DNA from: Shewanella aquimarina
GTDB lineage: Bacteria; Pseudomonadota; Gammaproteobacteria; Enterobacterales; Shewanellaceae
Length of the DNA: 64,000 nt
Direction of reading: 5' to 3'
Assembly (NCBI RefSeq): GCF_023349185.1
Contig: NZ_JAKIKY010000001.1
Span: forward strand, 248,001 to 312,000
Of this stretch, positions 16,912-25,178 are shown piece by piece. The translations under genes were made by a program, and so were the position numbers. Each line of letters opens with the position of its first letter. Positions within the stretch are counted from its first letter, which is position 1. Under the pieces are notes generated by a model. That model saw nothing but the letters and a program-made list of their open reading frames with translations. It did not search any database and had not been told where the DNA came from.

Positions 16912-17671
16912 TCAGGAAGCTCAGACTGGCGCCAACGGCCCTACACCTCAAGACACCCAGAGTAGCTCACCAGGCACTGGGCCGATGCGCGCCGCCCTTA
17001 AGGGGGCGCTGGCCATATCCCCCTTAACCCTAGCGGTCGTCCCCTGGGGCATACTCGCTGGCTCCTTCGCCATCGATGCTGGGCTCACGCCCCTGGAGAG
17101 TCAGGCCATGTCAGCTCTGGTCTTCGCCGGTGCGGCGCAGCTAGTGGCGCTTGGGATGATCAAGGCAGGGATTGGCCTGGTCAGCATCTTAATCACCACC
17201 TTACTAATCACCTCACGCCACCTGCTTTACGGCATGGCGATGCGCCCGCAGATCAGTCCGCTGCCACTTAAGTGGCGACTCACCCTGGGCTTTCTGCTCA
17301 CCGACGAGCTGTTTGCCATCGCCAATCTGGGCAAACAGCGCAGCCTGGATCCCTGGTTCGCCTTCGGCGGCGGCTTTAGCTTCTATCTGGGGTGGAACCT
17401 GGCCACGGCTCTGGGGATAACCCTGGGCCATAAGATAGAGAATCTGGACGCCTTGGGGCTGGATTTCGCCATCGCCGCCACCTTCATTGCCATTGTGGTG
17501 CCAGCGGTGAAACGCCCCTCTGTCTTGGTATCTGTACTGGTAGCCATAGTGATCAGTGTGGTGTGCGCCCTGATGGAGCTGCAGGCGGGACTGCTTATCG
17601 CCTCGCTTACTGCCATGGCCTGTGGCCAATTTTATGCTAAGTTCAGCGACGAAAATGGGAGACAAGTGTGA
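16907..17671 (+). CDS. azlC: AzlC-family branched-chain amino-acid exporter, large subunit
   Basis: The 254-residue membrane protein has family motifs PLTLAVVPWGILAGSFAIDAGL near 38, LVFAGAAQLVALGMI near 71 and ITSRHLLYGMAM near 101. AzlC with the small AzlD subunit exports leucine, azaleucine and similar amino acids across the inner membrane. The first 26 residues are Gln/Thr/Gly-rich and not part of the family core, so translation might begin at the later GTGPMRAALKG methionine. The stop overlaps the azlD start by four bases, a translationally coupled pair. The upstream AraC-type gene is the probable regulator. Confidence 0.9.
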   Translation: MTQEAQTGANGPTPQDTQSSSPGTGPMRAALKGALAISPLTLAVVPWGILAGSFAIDAGLTPLESQAMSALVFAGAAQLVALGMIKAGIGLVSILITTLLITSRHLLYGMAMRPQISPLPLKWRLTLGFLLTDELFAIANLGKQRSLDPWFAFGGGFSFYLGWNLATALGITLGHKIENLDALGLDFAIAATFIAIVVPAVKRPSVLVSVLVAIVISVVCALMELQAGLLIASLTAMACGQFYAKFSDENGRQV

Positions 17672-17973
17672 TGATCTGGATAACCCTGCTCGCCATGACG
17701 GCGGTGATCTTTCTCAGCCGTTATCTGTTTCTCGAACCCAGACTGCCCCTACGTCTGAGTAAGAATACTCTGCAGTTTCTCGGGTATTCGGCGCCCGCAG
17801 TACTAACGGCCATCGCCGCCCCCATCGTCTTCGTGCACGACCAGCAGCTGGCGATAGCTCTCGATAACAGCTACCTCATCTGCGGTTTAGTAGCCGTATT
17901 GCTGGCCTACTTTACCCGCAACACACTGCTGACCGTGCTGGTGAGTATGGCACTGTTTTTCGTCATACATTAA
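17668..17973 (+). CDS. azlD: AzlD-family branched-chain amino-acid exporter, small subunit
   Basis: The 101-residue protein has three or four membrane segments and the typical motifs LSRYLFLEPRLPLRLSK and YSAPAVLTAIAAPIVF. It partners AzlC in the exporter. The GTG start overlaps the azlC stop (GTGATG), and an ATG follows directly. The NIPSNAP gene begins 12 bases after the stop codon, so all three are probably one transcript. Confidence 0.9.
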   Translation: MMIWITLLAMTAVIFLSRYLFLEPRLPLRLSKNTLQFLGYSAPAVLTAIAAPIVFVHDQQLAIALDNSYLICGLVAVLLAYFTRNTLLTVLVSMALFFVIH

Positions 17974-17985
17974 GGAGTGATTAAG

Positions 17986-18297
17986 ATGGCGGTAACCTGT
18001 CACGTGAAATACATCATCGACCCGGATAAGCTGGATATGTTTGAGCACTATGCCAAACTCTGGCTACCTTTGGTGGCCAAGTTTGGCGGGCAACATCACG
18101 GCTACTTCCTACCTAGCGAGGGGGCCAACGATGTCGCGCTGGCGCTATTTAGCTTTCCATTGCTGGCCAGCTACGAGCAATACCGCGAGGCCTCAGTGCA
18201 TGATAAAGAATGTATCGCGGCCTTCGAGTACGCCAAGCAGCACAAGTTTATCCGCCGCTATGAACGCAGCTTCATGCGCCCGCTGCTGCCGGAATAA
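17986..18297 (+). CDS. NIPSNAP-family small protein
   Basis: The 103-residue protein begins MAVTCHVKYIIDPDKLDMFEHYAKLW and has the paired dimeric alpha-beta-barrel look of NIPSNAP proteins, including HHGYFLPSEGANDVALALFSFP. The biochemical role of bacterial members is not established. The ATG chosen has AAGGAG eight bases upstream; a GTG three codons earlier overlaps that site and is less likely. It is the last gene of the azlCD transcript and converges on the WYL regulator with no terminator between them. Confidence 0.85.
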   Translation: MAVTCHVKYIIDPDKLDMFEHYAKLWLPLVAKFGGQHHGYFLPSEGANDVALALFSFPLLASYEQYREASVHDKECIAAFEYAKQHKFIRRYERSFMRPLLPE

Positions 18298-18321
18298 TTT
18301 AAGATACCGATGGAAAGACCG

Positions 18322-19008
18322 CTAACACTCGCCATGTTGCTCCTGCATCATGGCTATATAGTCGGGCATCTCCTGGCCCGGCGCGTGGGGGAAATGGCTG
18401 GCGAGCGGCAGCACGCCCGACATTCGATCGATGCGGAAATTACGAAAATCACCGCGCAGCTCGCACCAAGCAAGTAGTGTCCAGACTCCTTGCCAGTAAT
18501 AAAGCGCGAGGGGGCGAACCTGGCGCTCGCTAGCGTTCTGCTTCACGTCTTGATAGCTCAATAGAATATATTCTCGCTCCCTGGCCGTCCTGCGCAGCAG
18601 GTCGAGAAAGGAGAACAGCTGCCCATCACTGTAAAAGTCGGGGGCAAACATCAAGGATTGATAGGCCTTGAGTCGCTCGGGCAACACGGCCTCGACCTTG
18701 ATCATCGCCTGCTTGGCAGCGCTGGCCAGCTCGTGGCCACCCTGAGCCTGCACCATACGCATCCCCACCTGTATCGCCTCCAGCTCCTGCTCGTTAAACA
18801 TCAGCGGCGGTACATTCACCTCCTGGCGCAGCAGATAGCCGACGCCGGCCTCGCCTTCGATGGGGATTCCCGACAGGCAGAGATCCTGAATATCCCGGTA
18901 GATGGTGCGGCTAGAGACCTCGAGTCGCTCCGCCAGCTGCTTAGCCGTGGTGAGGCGTCTGTGTCTGAGAATTTGTACGATTTGAAATAGGCGATCGGCG
19001 CGGCGCAT
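18322..19008 (-). CDS. YafY-type HTH/WYL-domain transcriptional regulator
   Basis: The 228-residue protein has a DeoR-like winged helix (MRRADRLFQIVQILRHRRLT, then LEVSSRTIYRDIQDLCLSG) and a C-terminal WYL ligand domain around 135-200 (YILLSYQDVKQ, PLALYYWQGVWTLLAWCELR). WYL proteins sense nucleotides or other ligands. It is the last gene of a minus-strand cluster with a GyrI-like protein and a VOC protein and probably controls them. An 8-bp perfect inverted repeat lies about 50 bases before its start. Confidence 0.9.
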   Translation of the reverse strand: MRRADRLFQIVQILRHRRLTTAKQLAERLEVSSRTIYRDIQDLCLSGIPIEGEAGVGYLLRQEVNVPPLMFNEQELEAIQVGMRMVQAQGGHELASAAKQAMIKVEAVLPERLKAYQSLMFAPDFYSDGQLFSFLDLLRRTAREREYILLSYQDVKQNASERQVRPLALYYWQGVWTLLAWCELRGDFRNFRIDRMSGVLPLASHFPHAPGQEMPDYIAMMQEQHGEC

Positions 19009-19055
19009 GACTTACCTGAATTGGCCGCCCCTTGGACGGCCCGTGGTGATTATGA

Positions 19056-19075
19056 CTGGATGTTGCTACATCCAG
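19056..19075. promoter_or_regulatory. Inverted repeat upstream of the WYL regulator
   Basis: CTGGATGT and ACATCCAG are perfect arms around TGCT. There is no T-run, so an operator for the adjacent WYL protein is more likely than a terminator. Confidence 0.45.
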
Positions 19076-19108
19076 GCTTAACTAGACTTTGGCTAGACCT
19101 CTACCTAC

Positions 19109-19567
19109 CTAAACTTCGACGTGGACGCCGATATAGATATCGACGCTGTCAGGCTGGGCGTAGCACTCAAAATCGGTCAGGTACTGGCGACGATAGGGGC
19201 AATCGGGGCGCTGAAAATAGGCCCAGATCTGCTGCCAGAGTGAGATCACCGCCTGGGGCATCTCTCCCGTGGCACTGAAACATAGGTAGTTACCGCCCTC
19301 TAAGGTGAGTGGCGTTAACTTGTCGTCATGCTCTATGGTGCCCGCCTCGACCGCCGTCATCAGGCTATAGTCGCCATCCATGTCGCTGGCATAGTCGTAA
19401 TAGACCCCATACACAGGCAACTTACCGAAGATCTGCTCGCCATACTGCCCCATGAAAGCCTGCCAGAGGGGGGCGATTTTTTGCGTCGCCGCTTCAGTCT
19501 CGGCTCCATTGTTGGTACGAACACTCATGCCGACCAGTGACTTGGGGGCGAGGTTTATCGTCTTCAT
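19109..19567 (-). CDS. GyrI-like / AraC effector-binding domain protein
   Basis: The 152-residue protein has the GyrI-like small-molecule binding fold: VGMSVRTNNG near 12, LPVYGVYYDYASDMDGDYSL near 49, and LEGGNYLCFSATG near 89, then a C-terminal DFECYAQPDSVDIYIGV. Stand-alone members bind or hydrolyse cationic or hydrophobic compounds. The start MKTINLAPKS has AAGGA at a good distance; an ATG 16 codons upstream does not. It lies between a VOC protein and a WYL regulator on the same strand. Confidence 0.82.
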   Translation of the reverse strand: MKTINLAPKSLVGMSVRTNNGAETEAATQKIAPLWQAFMGQYGEQIFGKLPVYGVYYDYASDMDGDYSLMTAVEAGTIEHDDKLTPLTLEGGNYLCFSATGEMPQAVISLWQQIWAYFQRPDCPYRRQYLTDFECYAQPDSVDIYIGVHVEV

Positions 19568-19660
19568 CTCAATTCCTTCTGTTGTTTGCCTTAGCCTATT
19601 TAGCTCGCTAGGCATCGGTGCTCAAGCCATCACTGCATACTGCGCCTGAGCATCCAAACT

Positions 19661-19712
19661 AGTCGTTCAGGCTAGCCGTTCAAATTAGCCGTTCAAATTA
19701 GCCGTTCAAATT
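19661..19712. repeat. 13-bp tandem repeat running into the VOC gene stop codon
   Basis: AGTCGTTCAGGCT is followed by three exact copies of AGCCGTTCAAATT. The last copy encodes the final residues (NLNG) and the stop of the VOC gene. Three identical units suggest recent expansion. Confidence 0.9.
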
Positions 19713-20117
19713 AGGTGCCCAGAGGCCGACGCGATTGCCTTCACTGTCAACAATGACGCAGCTATAGCCGCACTCCCCCTCCTTGATGGCCATGGCTGGC
19801 ACAGGGATCTCGACACCGTCTTGCGCTAACTTTGACACCAAAGGCGCGAGATGATCGCTAAGATGAAGGTAAAGAATGCTGCCGGCTCCACTCGGGCGCA
19901 TCATATCATGTTTCACTAGTGCGATGCTGGCCGCATCCTTAGCCTCTGTCTCTAAGATGGCCATCTGCATGCCAAACATGTTTTCATCACGAAAACTCAC
20001 CCCAAAATGAGTCTGGTAGAAGGCCTTGGCCCGCGCCATGTCCTCGACGGCGATCTCGCCCCAGACTAAAGGTGCCTGCTGTAAAGGTGCCTGGTGTAAC
20101 ACTTGCTGCTCTTGCAT
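19698..20117 (-). CDS. VOC-family (glyoxalase/bleomycin-resistance fold) protein
   Basis: The 139-residue protein has the beta-alpha-beta-beta-beta repeat of the vicinal oxygen chelate fold: LVWGEIAVEDMARAKAFYQT near 16, FGMQMAILET, and the C-terminal YSCVIVDSEGNRVGLWAPN. No substrate can be assigned. The chosen ATG (MQEQQVLHQAP) has AAGGAG six bases upstream. The early sequence HQAPLQQAPL reflects a 15-bp duplication. Together with the GyrI-like protein and WYL regulator it may form a small detoxification unit. Confidence 0.85.
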   Translation of the reverse strand: MQEQQVLHQAPLQQAPLVWGEIAVEDMARAKAFYQTHFGVSFRDENMFGMQMAILETEAKDAASIALVKHDMMRPSGAGSILYLHLSDHLAPLVSKLAQDGVEIPVPAMAIKEGECGYSCVIVDSEGNRVGLWAPNLNG

Positions 20118-20193
20118 CTTGCTCTCCTTAATTGGCCGAATGCGACGCTCAACCCTGAGCGTCTCCCTCATTCGTCAATAAGAGGAGCTTAAC

Positions 20194-20229
20194 GCCCCCC
20201 TACTGACAGCCTAGTGTCAGTAGGGGGGC
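20194..20229. promoter_or_regulatory. Perfect 15-bp inverted repeat between the phosphohexomutase and VOC genes
   Basis: GCCCCCCTACTGACA and TGTCAGTAGGGGGGC flank GCCTAG. The stem is exceptionally strong, yet no T-run follows on either strand. It could terminate or stabilise the phosphohexomutase transcript, or be the operator for the downstream VOC / GyrI / WYL cluster. Confidence 0.7.
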
Positions 20230-20279
20230 AAGCCGATAAAAACCATTTGGTAGTTACCAGTGAGCCTAAGTAAAGCACC

Positions 20280-22034
20280 TCATGCCTTCGGCAAGCCCGC
20301 TTGATGACGGCTGACGAAATCTTCCATGGTCGCCTCGGCGCGGCGCTGCACCGCATCCATTCCCTCATCCTCGCCAAAGGGCTCGACCACTTCGTAGTAA
20401 CACTTCACCTTAGGCTCTGTGCCCGATGGGCGTACGATCACCCTGGCATTGCCCTCGAGGCGATAGATGAGCACGTCGCTGCGAGGCAGGTCGATCGTCT
20501 CTTCGCGGCCATCGGCAAAACGGCGCACGCCTAGGCTGATATCATCCACAGACACCAGGGCCCTACCGGCAATCTCACTTGGGTTGAGCGCCCTTAGCTG
20601 CTCGCCTATGGTAGGCGCACCTGGCTCACCGCTGAGGGCGATACTCACCTGACGGTTGAGATAATAGCCATATTGACGATAGATGCTCTCTAGCCTGTCC
20701 CACAGAGTCTCCCCCTTGGCAGCCAGCTCAGCAGTGAGCTGCACGAAGGCGACCAAGGCTGAGAGGCCATCCTTATCCCATACCATGCTGCCGACCGTGT
20801 AGCCGAGCGCCTCTTCGTAGGCGAACAGGAAGCGGTTCTCCTGAGTCTGTTTGCTCATGCCCACATTGGTCAGCCATTTAAAGCCTGTGAGTGTGGTCTC
20901 GCACTGGGCGCCACACGCCTCACTGATGCGGGTCAGCAGGCTGGAGGAGACGATAGTGCAGCAGAGCAGTCGCTGATCATCACTGGCGTGGGAGAGCAGG
21001 TAGTGGCCCAGCAAGACGCCCACCTGATCACCTGTAAGCATTTGGTAGGCCTCGGTGGAGGGCATCTCTGGCCTAGCGCCGGGTTTACGCACCGCTACCG
21101 CAAAACGGTCGGCATCGGGGTCGTTGGCACAGGCCAACATGGCACCGTGCCAATGCGCCTCGGCCATCACCAGATCCATGGCGCCTGCCTCTTCGGGATT
21201 AGGGAAGTTCACCGTAGGAAAGTCACCATCAGGCTCACGCTGGGCCGCGACCGAATAGACCTGTGTGACCCCGATATCCTTCAGCAGGGTCTCGGCCATC
21301 TCTGCGCCGACCCCATGCATGGCGGTATAGGCCAGGCTCACCAACTCGGGACGGGCGGGGCTTTGCAGCACCTCTGCGTTTAACACGCCCTGACGATAGG
21401 CCTGATAGTAATCCTCCTCGAGCATTACCAGCTTACCAGTCTCCAGTGCCGTTTCCAGCGGCAACATATCCACCGGCGAGTTGGCCGCCAGCTCAATACG
21501 GGCCGCGATGCCAGTATCATGGGGCGGAATGATCTGCGCGCCATTACCCCAGTAAACCTTATAGCCATTGTACTGCGGCGGGTTGTGACTGGCGGTCACC
21601 ACTATGCCGGCCGCCGCCCCCAGATGCAGAACGCCGAAGGCCACCAGAGGGGTCGGCGCCACCTTGCTGGTAAGAAACACCTTGAAGCCCGCGGCGGTGA
21701 GCACGCTGGCGGCATCTTCGGCAAACTGCTTGGAGTCGTGACGGCCATCGTAGCCGATGACAACGCCGCGACTCACTGCATTTTCCACCTGAGCCTTGAG
21801 GTATTCGGCGACCCCCTTGGAGGTCTGCTGCACCACCAGACGGTTCATCCGCATGGGACCTGCGCCCACCACGCCGCGAATGCCCGCAGTGCCGAATGTG
21901 AGACGTCCGGCGAACCTCGCCGCCAGCTCCTCCTGCGCACCTTGATCTACCAAGGCCTGGATCTCGTCGCGACTCTTGGCGTCGCTGTCGAGACTCAACC
22001 AATGTTTAATCCTTGCCTGTATCTGTGTTTGCAT
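20280..22034 (-). CDS. Phosphohexomutase (phosphoglucomutase/phosphomannomutase family)
   Basis: The 584-residue enzyme has the alpha-D-phosphohexomutase layout: FGTAGIRG near 47, the phosphoserine loop TASHNPPQYNGYKVY with Ser149, the metal loop NDPDADRFAV near 302, and the C-terminal phosphate-binding VRPSGTEPKVK. It interconverts hexose 1- and 6-phosphates; the length and FGTAGIRG style match the broad-specificity bacterial type. The chosen ATG (MQTQIQARIK) has GGAGG seven bases upstream. An in-frame start 23 codons earlier has no such site. Confidence 0.9.
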   Translation of the reverse strand: MQTQIQARIKHWLSLDSDAKSRDEIQALVDQGAQEELAARFAGRLTFGTAGIRGVVGAGPMRMNRLVVQQTSKGVAEYLKAQVENAVSRGVVIGYDGRHDSKQFAEDAASVLTAAGFKVFLTSKVAPTPLVAFGVLHLGAAAGIVVTASHNPPQYNGYKVYWGNGAQIIPPHDTGIAARIELAANSPVDMLPLETALETGKLVMLEEDYYQAYRQGVLNAEVLQSPARPELVSLAYTAMHGVGAEMAETLLKDIGVTQVYSVAAQREPDGDFPTVNFPNPEEAGAMDLVMAEAHWHGAMLACANDPDADRFAVAVRKPGARPEMPSTEAYQMLTGDQVGVLLGHYLLSHASDDQRLLCCTIVSSSLLTRISEACGAQCETTLTGFKWLTNVGMSKQTQENRFLFAYEEALGYTVGSMVWDKDGLSALVAFVQLTAELAAKGETLWDRLESIYRQYGYYLNRQVSIALSGEPGAPTIGEQLRALNPSEIAGRALVSVDDISLGVRRFADGREETIDLPRSDVLIYRLEGNARVIVRPSGTEPKVKCYYEVVEPFGEDEGMDAVQRRAEATMEDFVSRHQAGLPKA

Positions 22035-22266
22035 AATGCCTCCGCTGCACCTGTTTCCCTTAACAGTATGGCTGCCTGTCGGGCTAAACAAGTAAATTTG
22101 CATTAAAGATTCATTATATAAACTATAGAAGAAACACCCGGATGCCCCAATTGAGGTGACCTGTTTCTAGCGCTAATTAGCTATCAAAGAGGGAGCCTCC
22201 CCATAGATGGTCGCCAGCGCCAGAATGAGCGCGTCGATAGAGGAGGTAAAACGCCTTACCGAAAGA

Positions 22267-23172
22267 CTAAGGGATATATCTCAGCTGATTCTTACCCTGG
22301 TCTTTAGCCTGATACAGGGCCATATCGGCTCGCCTTAAAGTATCTTGGTAAGAGGTATCGCCCGCCTTGATCCCTGTCATCCCCAGGCTGATGGTGGCCA
22401 GTAGCCCATCCTCCGCCAGGGCAGATAAGGCGCGATTGAAGCTCTGATGCAGCGCCTCGACCATGGCCATCGCCTGAGTCGGCAGCAGACCGGGCAAGAC
22501 CACCACAAATTCATCGCCACCGAATCGATAGGCATAGTCGGTTCGGCGAAACTCACTGCGGCAGATCTCGGCAACCGCCAGGATGTTCTCATCCCCCTTT
22601 TGGTGCCCTTTCGTGTCGTTGACCTGTTTGAGATTATCAATATCTAACATCAGGATAGTCGTCGGCATCCCCTGCTCGCTGAAGTTATCGAAATGCAGGG
22701 CAAAGTCTCGCTCGAGACGGCGACGATTAAACAACCCGGTGAGCTGATCCGTGTCGCTCAGCTCTCTGAGCTTAAGCTCAAGTTCATGACGTTTGGAGAT
22801 ATTGCTGGCGACCCAGAGCACCACCTCCTCGCCGTCGACGCGAAAGTCCAGCGCCTGGATCCGCCCCTCAAACCAGATGGGCTCCACAGGGCCTTCATCG
22901 GGGAGCCCCTTCACATCCTTGTTGCTTAGCTCATACTCTTCAATCAGCAGATGGCGGCTCGAAAGGGCCCTGTCTATAGTTTGCAGAAACCAGGCGGCCT
23001 TAGCGGGTTTGATCACTTCATGTAGGTAGCTGCCAATCAGCCCGCGACCATCGTGATAATAGCGGGCATCGCTGCCACCGAAGACGGCCACATACTTGCC
23101 GCTACAGGACAGAATAAATGCGGGATCCGGCATTGCCTCAAGCACGGCAACCATCTGCTCATTTGCGATCAT
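22267..23172 (-). CDS. PAS-GGDEF diguanylate cyclase
   Basis: Residues 8-128 form a PAS-like sensor (AMPDPAFILSCSGKYVAVFGG). The GGDEF domain covers about 138-300 with an intact active site GGDEF at 218-222 and the inhibitory I-site RRTD at 209-212, so the enzyme should make cyclic-di-GMP with product feedback. No membrane segment is seen. It lies 90 bases after a periplasmic-binding protein gene on the same strand, so they may be co-expressed. Confidence 0.92.
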   Translation of the reverse strand: MIANEQMVAVLEAMPDPAFILSCSGKYVAVFGGSDARYYHDGRGLIGSYLHEVIKPAKAAWFLQTIDRALSSRHLLIEEYELSNKDVKGLPDEGPVEPIWFEGRIQALDFRVDGEEVVLWVASNISKRHELELKLRELSDTDQLTGLFNRRRLERDFALHFDNFSEQGMPTTILMLDIDNLKQVNDTKGHQKGDENILAVAEICRSEFRRTDYAYRFGGDEFVVVLPGLLPTQAMAMVEALHQSFNRALSALAEDGLLATISLGMTGIKAGDTSYQDTLRRADMALYQAKDQGKNQLRYIP

Positions 23173-23262
23173 ACCCCCTCCCCATAGAGGCCGTCAGACT
23201 AACGCTATTCTCGGCCTTATTTGACGCCAATTTGGCAACAATTGCCAGACAATTCAACATGC

Positions 23263-24141
23263 TCAATCGAACCATAATGCCGATTCGCTGAGCAAATTCT
23301 TACTTGTCTGTGACAAAAATGGATTATCCAAGCGAAAGACTCGCCGCTCGGCGAGCTTGGCCCGGCCAAGCATACCTTCTGTGATGGCATGATGATAAAA
23401 AAGCTCGTCGAAACTGCCATCGAGCAAGGCCGCGCGCAGGCCATATTCGATCCGCTCCGCTAGTGCCGGATTGTCAGGACTGACAAAGAAATAGAGTGGC
23501 GCGGGATAGATGACAACGAAGTGGGTATCGACCATGAGCGCAGGCCTATCACTGACCTCATCCCAGGGCTCATGCAGTGCCCGCAGGAAATAATCGAAAC
23601 GGCGTTTCTCCAGCATGGTCAACAAATTATGGGCCGCGCCGCGAACCAGGGTAAAACCCTGACGCTGCAAAATATCGCTGTCTGGCCAGTCGCTGCCCTG
23701 CCCCACAGGGATAGCGCCGAGCTGCTCTATGGTGGTGATGTTGGCAAAACGCGCCGCATCCTCTGTACGTATGATGGCGATACGGTGACCCATTAACCCC
23801 TTGAGCAGAGGGAAATAAACCGCGCGCAGCTGGCGCTCACGCTCCATGCTGGTCATGGTCCACACCACATCAAGCTTGGCCTGCTCCACCAGCTTGATGG
23901 TGCGCCCCTGGGGCATCTCCATCTCCACCGGCAGCAGGCGGTAGTCACCATATTGATCTTGGCTCTTCTCCATCGCCAGGCGCAGCAGGTCGATATAATA
24001 ACTCTGTTTGGGATCGACAAAATGGGTCGACAGGTTGTAGCGTATCTCTGTCACCTCGGCCCGTGCAGCCATGCTGATACAAAGGGTAATGCACAGGCTT
24101 ATGAGCAGTGTCATCCACCTCATCAGGCTAAATTGCTGCAT
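23263..24141 (-). CDS. Periplasmic solute-binding-domain protein (SBP_bac_3-like)
   Basis: The chosen ATG follows GGGAGGAG and gives a signal peptide of about 28 residues ending SMAARA, then EVTEIRYNLS. The remaining 264 residues resemble stand-alone type II periplasmic binding domains: PQGRTIKLVEQAKLDVVWTM, LGAIPVGQGSDWPDSDIL and YPAPLYFFVSPDNPALAERI. No ABC-transporter genes are adjacent. The neighbour is a diguanylate cyclase, so a signalling role is as likely as uptake. Confidence 0.8.
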   Translation of the reverse strand: MQQFSLMRWMTLLISLCITLCISMAARAEVTEIRYNLSTHFVDPKQSYYIDLLRLAMEKSQDQYGDYRLLPVEMEMPQGRTIKLVEQAKLDVVWTMTSMERERQLRAVYFPLLKGLMGHRIAIIRTEDAARFANITTIEQLGAIPVGQGSDWPDSDILQRQGFTLVRGAAHNLLTMLEKRRFDYFLRALHEPWDEVSDRPALMVDTHFVVIYPAPLYFFVSPDNPALAERIEYGLRAALLDGSFDELFYHHAITEGMLGRAKLAERRVFRLDNPFLSQTSKNLLSESALWFD

Positions 24142-24314
24142 CTTGCTCCTCCCTGATGCCACCTTGCTTGAGTATAGCAGCCAAGGGGCGGTCAACTATG
24201 ATGAGATTAATTCCCTTGCCGATAAGCAGCTGCCGACGACAAGGAGACAAAATAGTGTAAACTGGCGTGGTTTTTCACCCGAGCGCTCTCCAATGCGCAA
24301 ATGATGAGTTCAGC

Positions 24315-25178
24315 ATGCCTCTAGACCCCAAACTACACCCAGTCGAACATCACCTCAAGGTCAGCCAGACGCAGAATGACTCCTGCACCCTATTGGCCGA
24401 GGCGAGTGCTCTCTCCAAGCAGGAGATCAAGCAGGCGATGGCCAAGGGGGCGGTGTGGCTCACCCGAGGCAAATACACCCAACGACTGCGCCGGGCCAAG
24501 AAGCCGTTAAAGATCGGGGATCAACTCCACCTCTACTACAACCCCAAGGTGCTGGCCCAGCAGGTGGAAGATGCCCAGCTTATTCTGGATAAGGGCGAAT
24601 ACAGCATCTGGTATAAGCCCTACGCCATGTTGTGTCAGGGCTCCAAATGGAGCGATCACACCACCATCAACCGCTACGTGGAGACTCACCTCACACCCCA
24701 GCGCCCCGCCTTTATCATACATCGACTGGACAGGGCCGCTACCGGCCTGGTGCTCATTGGCCATAGCAAGACCACCACGGCGGCGCTGGCGGCGCAATTT
24801 GAGCAGCGCCAGCTGGACAAACAGTACCGGGTGATCGTTAAGGGCAAGTTTCCCAAGCAAACTCAGACCATAGACACCCAGGTGGATGGCAAGGCGGCCC
24901 GCTCCCACGCCAGCTTAGTGGCGTATGATGGCGCGCTGGATATGTCCCTGGTCCAGGTCAAGATAGAGACCGGCCGCAAGCATCAGATCCGCATCCATAT
25001 GGCCAGCATTGGCTTTCCCGTGGTGGGCGACAGACAACATGGCGATGCGCAAGAAAGCGATCCTAACCTGCAGCTCACCGCCTGCTTCCTGGATTTCACC
25101 TGCCCCCTAGACAAGCAGCCTGTGCATGTCGAGCTGCCAGAGGCGCTGCAGCCGAGTCTTTCCGCCCTTAAGGCTTAA
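24315..25178 (+). CDS. RluA-like pseudouridine synthase
   Basis: The protein has an S4-like N-terminal region (LSKQEIKQAMAKGAVWLTRGK) and the RluA catalytic core with IIHRLDRAATGLVLIG (catalytic Asp in HRLD) and TGRKHQIRIHMASIGFPVVG. It would modify a uridine in rRNA or tRNA; the target cannot be told from sequence. I chose the ATG giving MPLDPKLHPV (287 residues); a GTG 16 codons earlier is also open and neither has a strong ribosome-binding site. Its stop overlaps the convergent kefB stop by 11 bases. Confidence 0.83.
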   Translation: MPLDPKLHPVEHHLKVSQTQNDSCTLLAEASALSKQEIKQAMAKGAVWLTRGKYTQRLRRAKKPLKIGDQLHLYYNPKVLAQQVEDAQLILDKGEYSIWYKPYAMLCQGSKWSDHTTINRYVETHLTPQRPAFIIHRLDRAATGLVLIGHSKTTTAALAAQFEQRQLDKQYRVIVKGKFPKQTQTIDTQVDGKAARSHASLVAYDGALDMSLVQVKIETGRKHQIRIHMASIGFPVVGDRQHGDAQESDPNLQLTACFLDFTCPLDKQPVHVELPEALQPSLSALKA

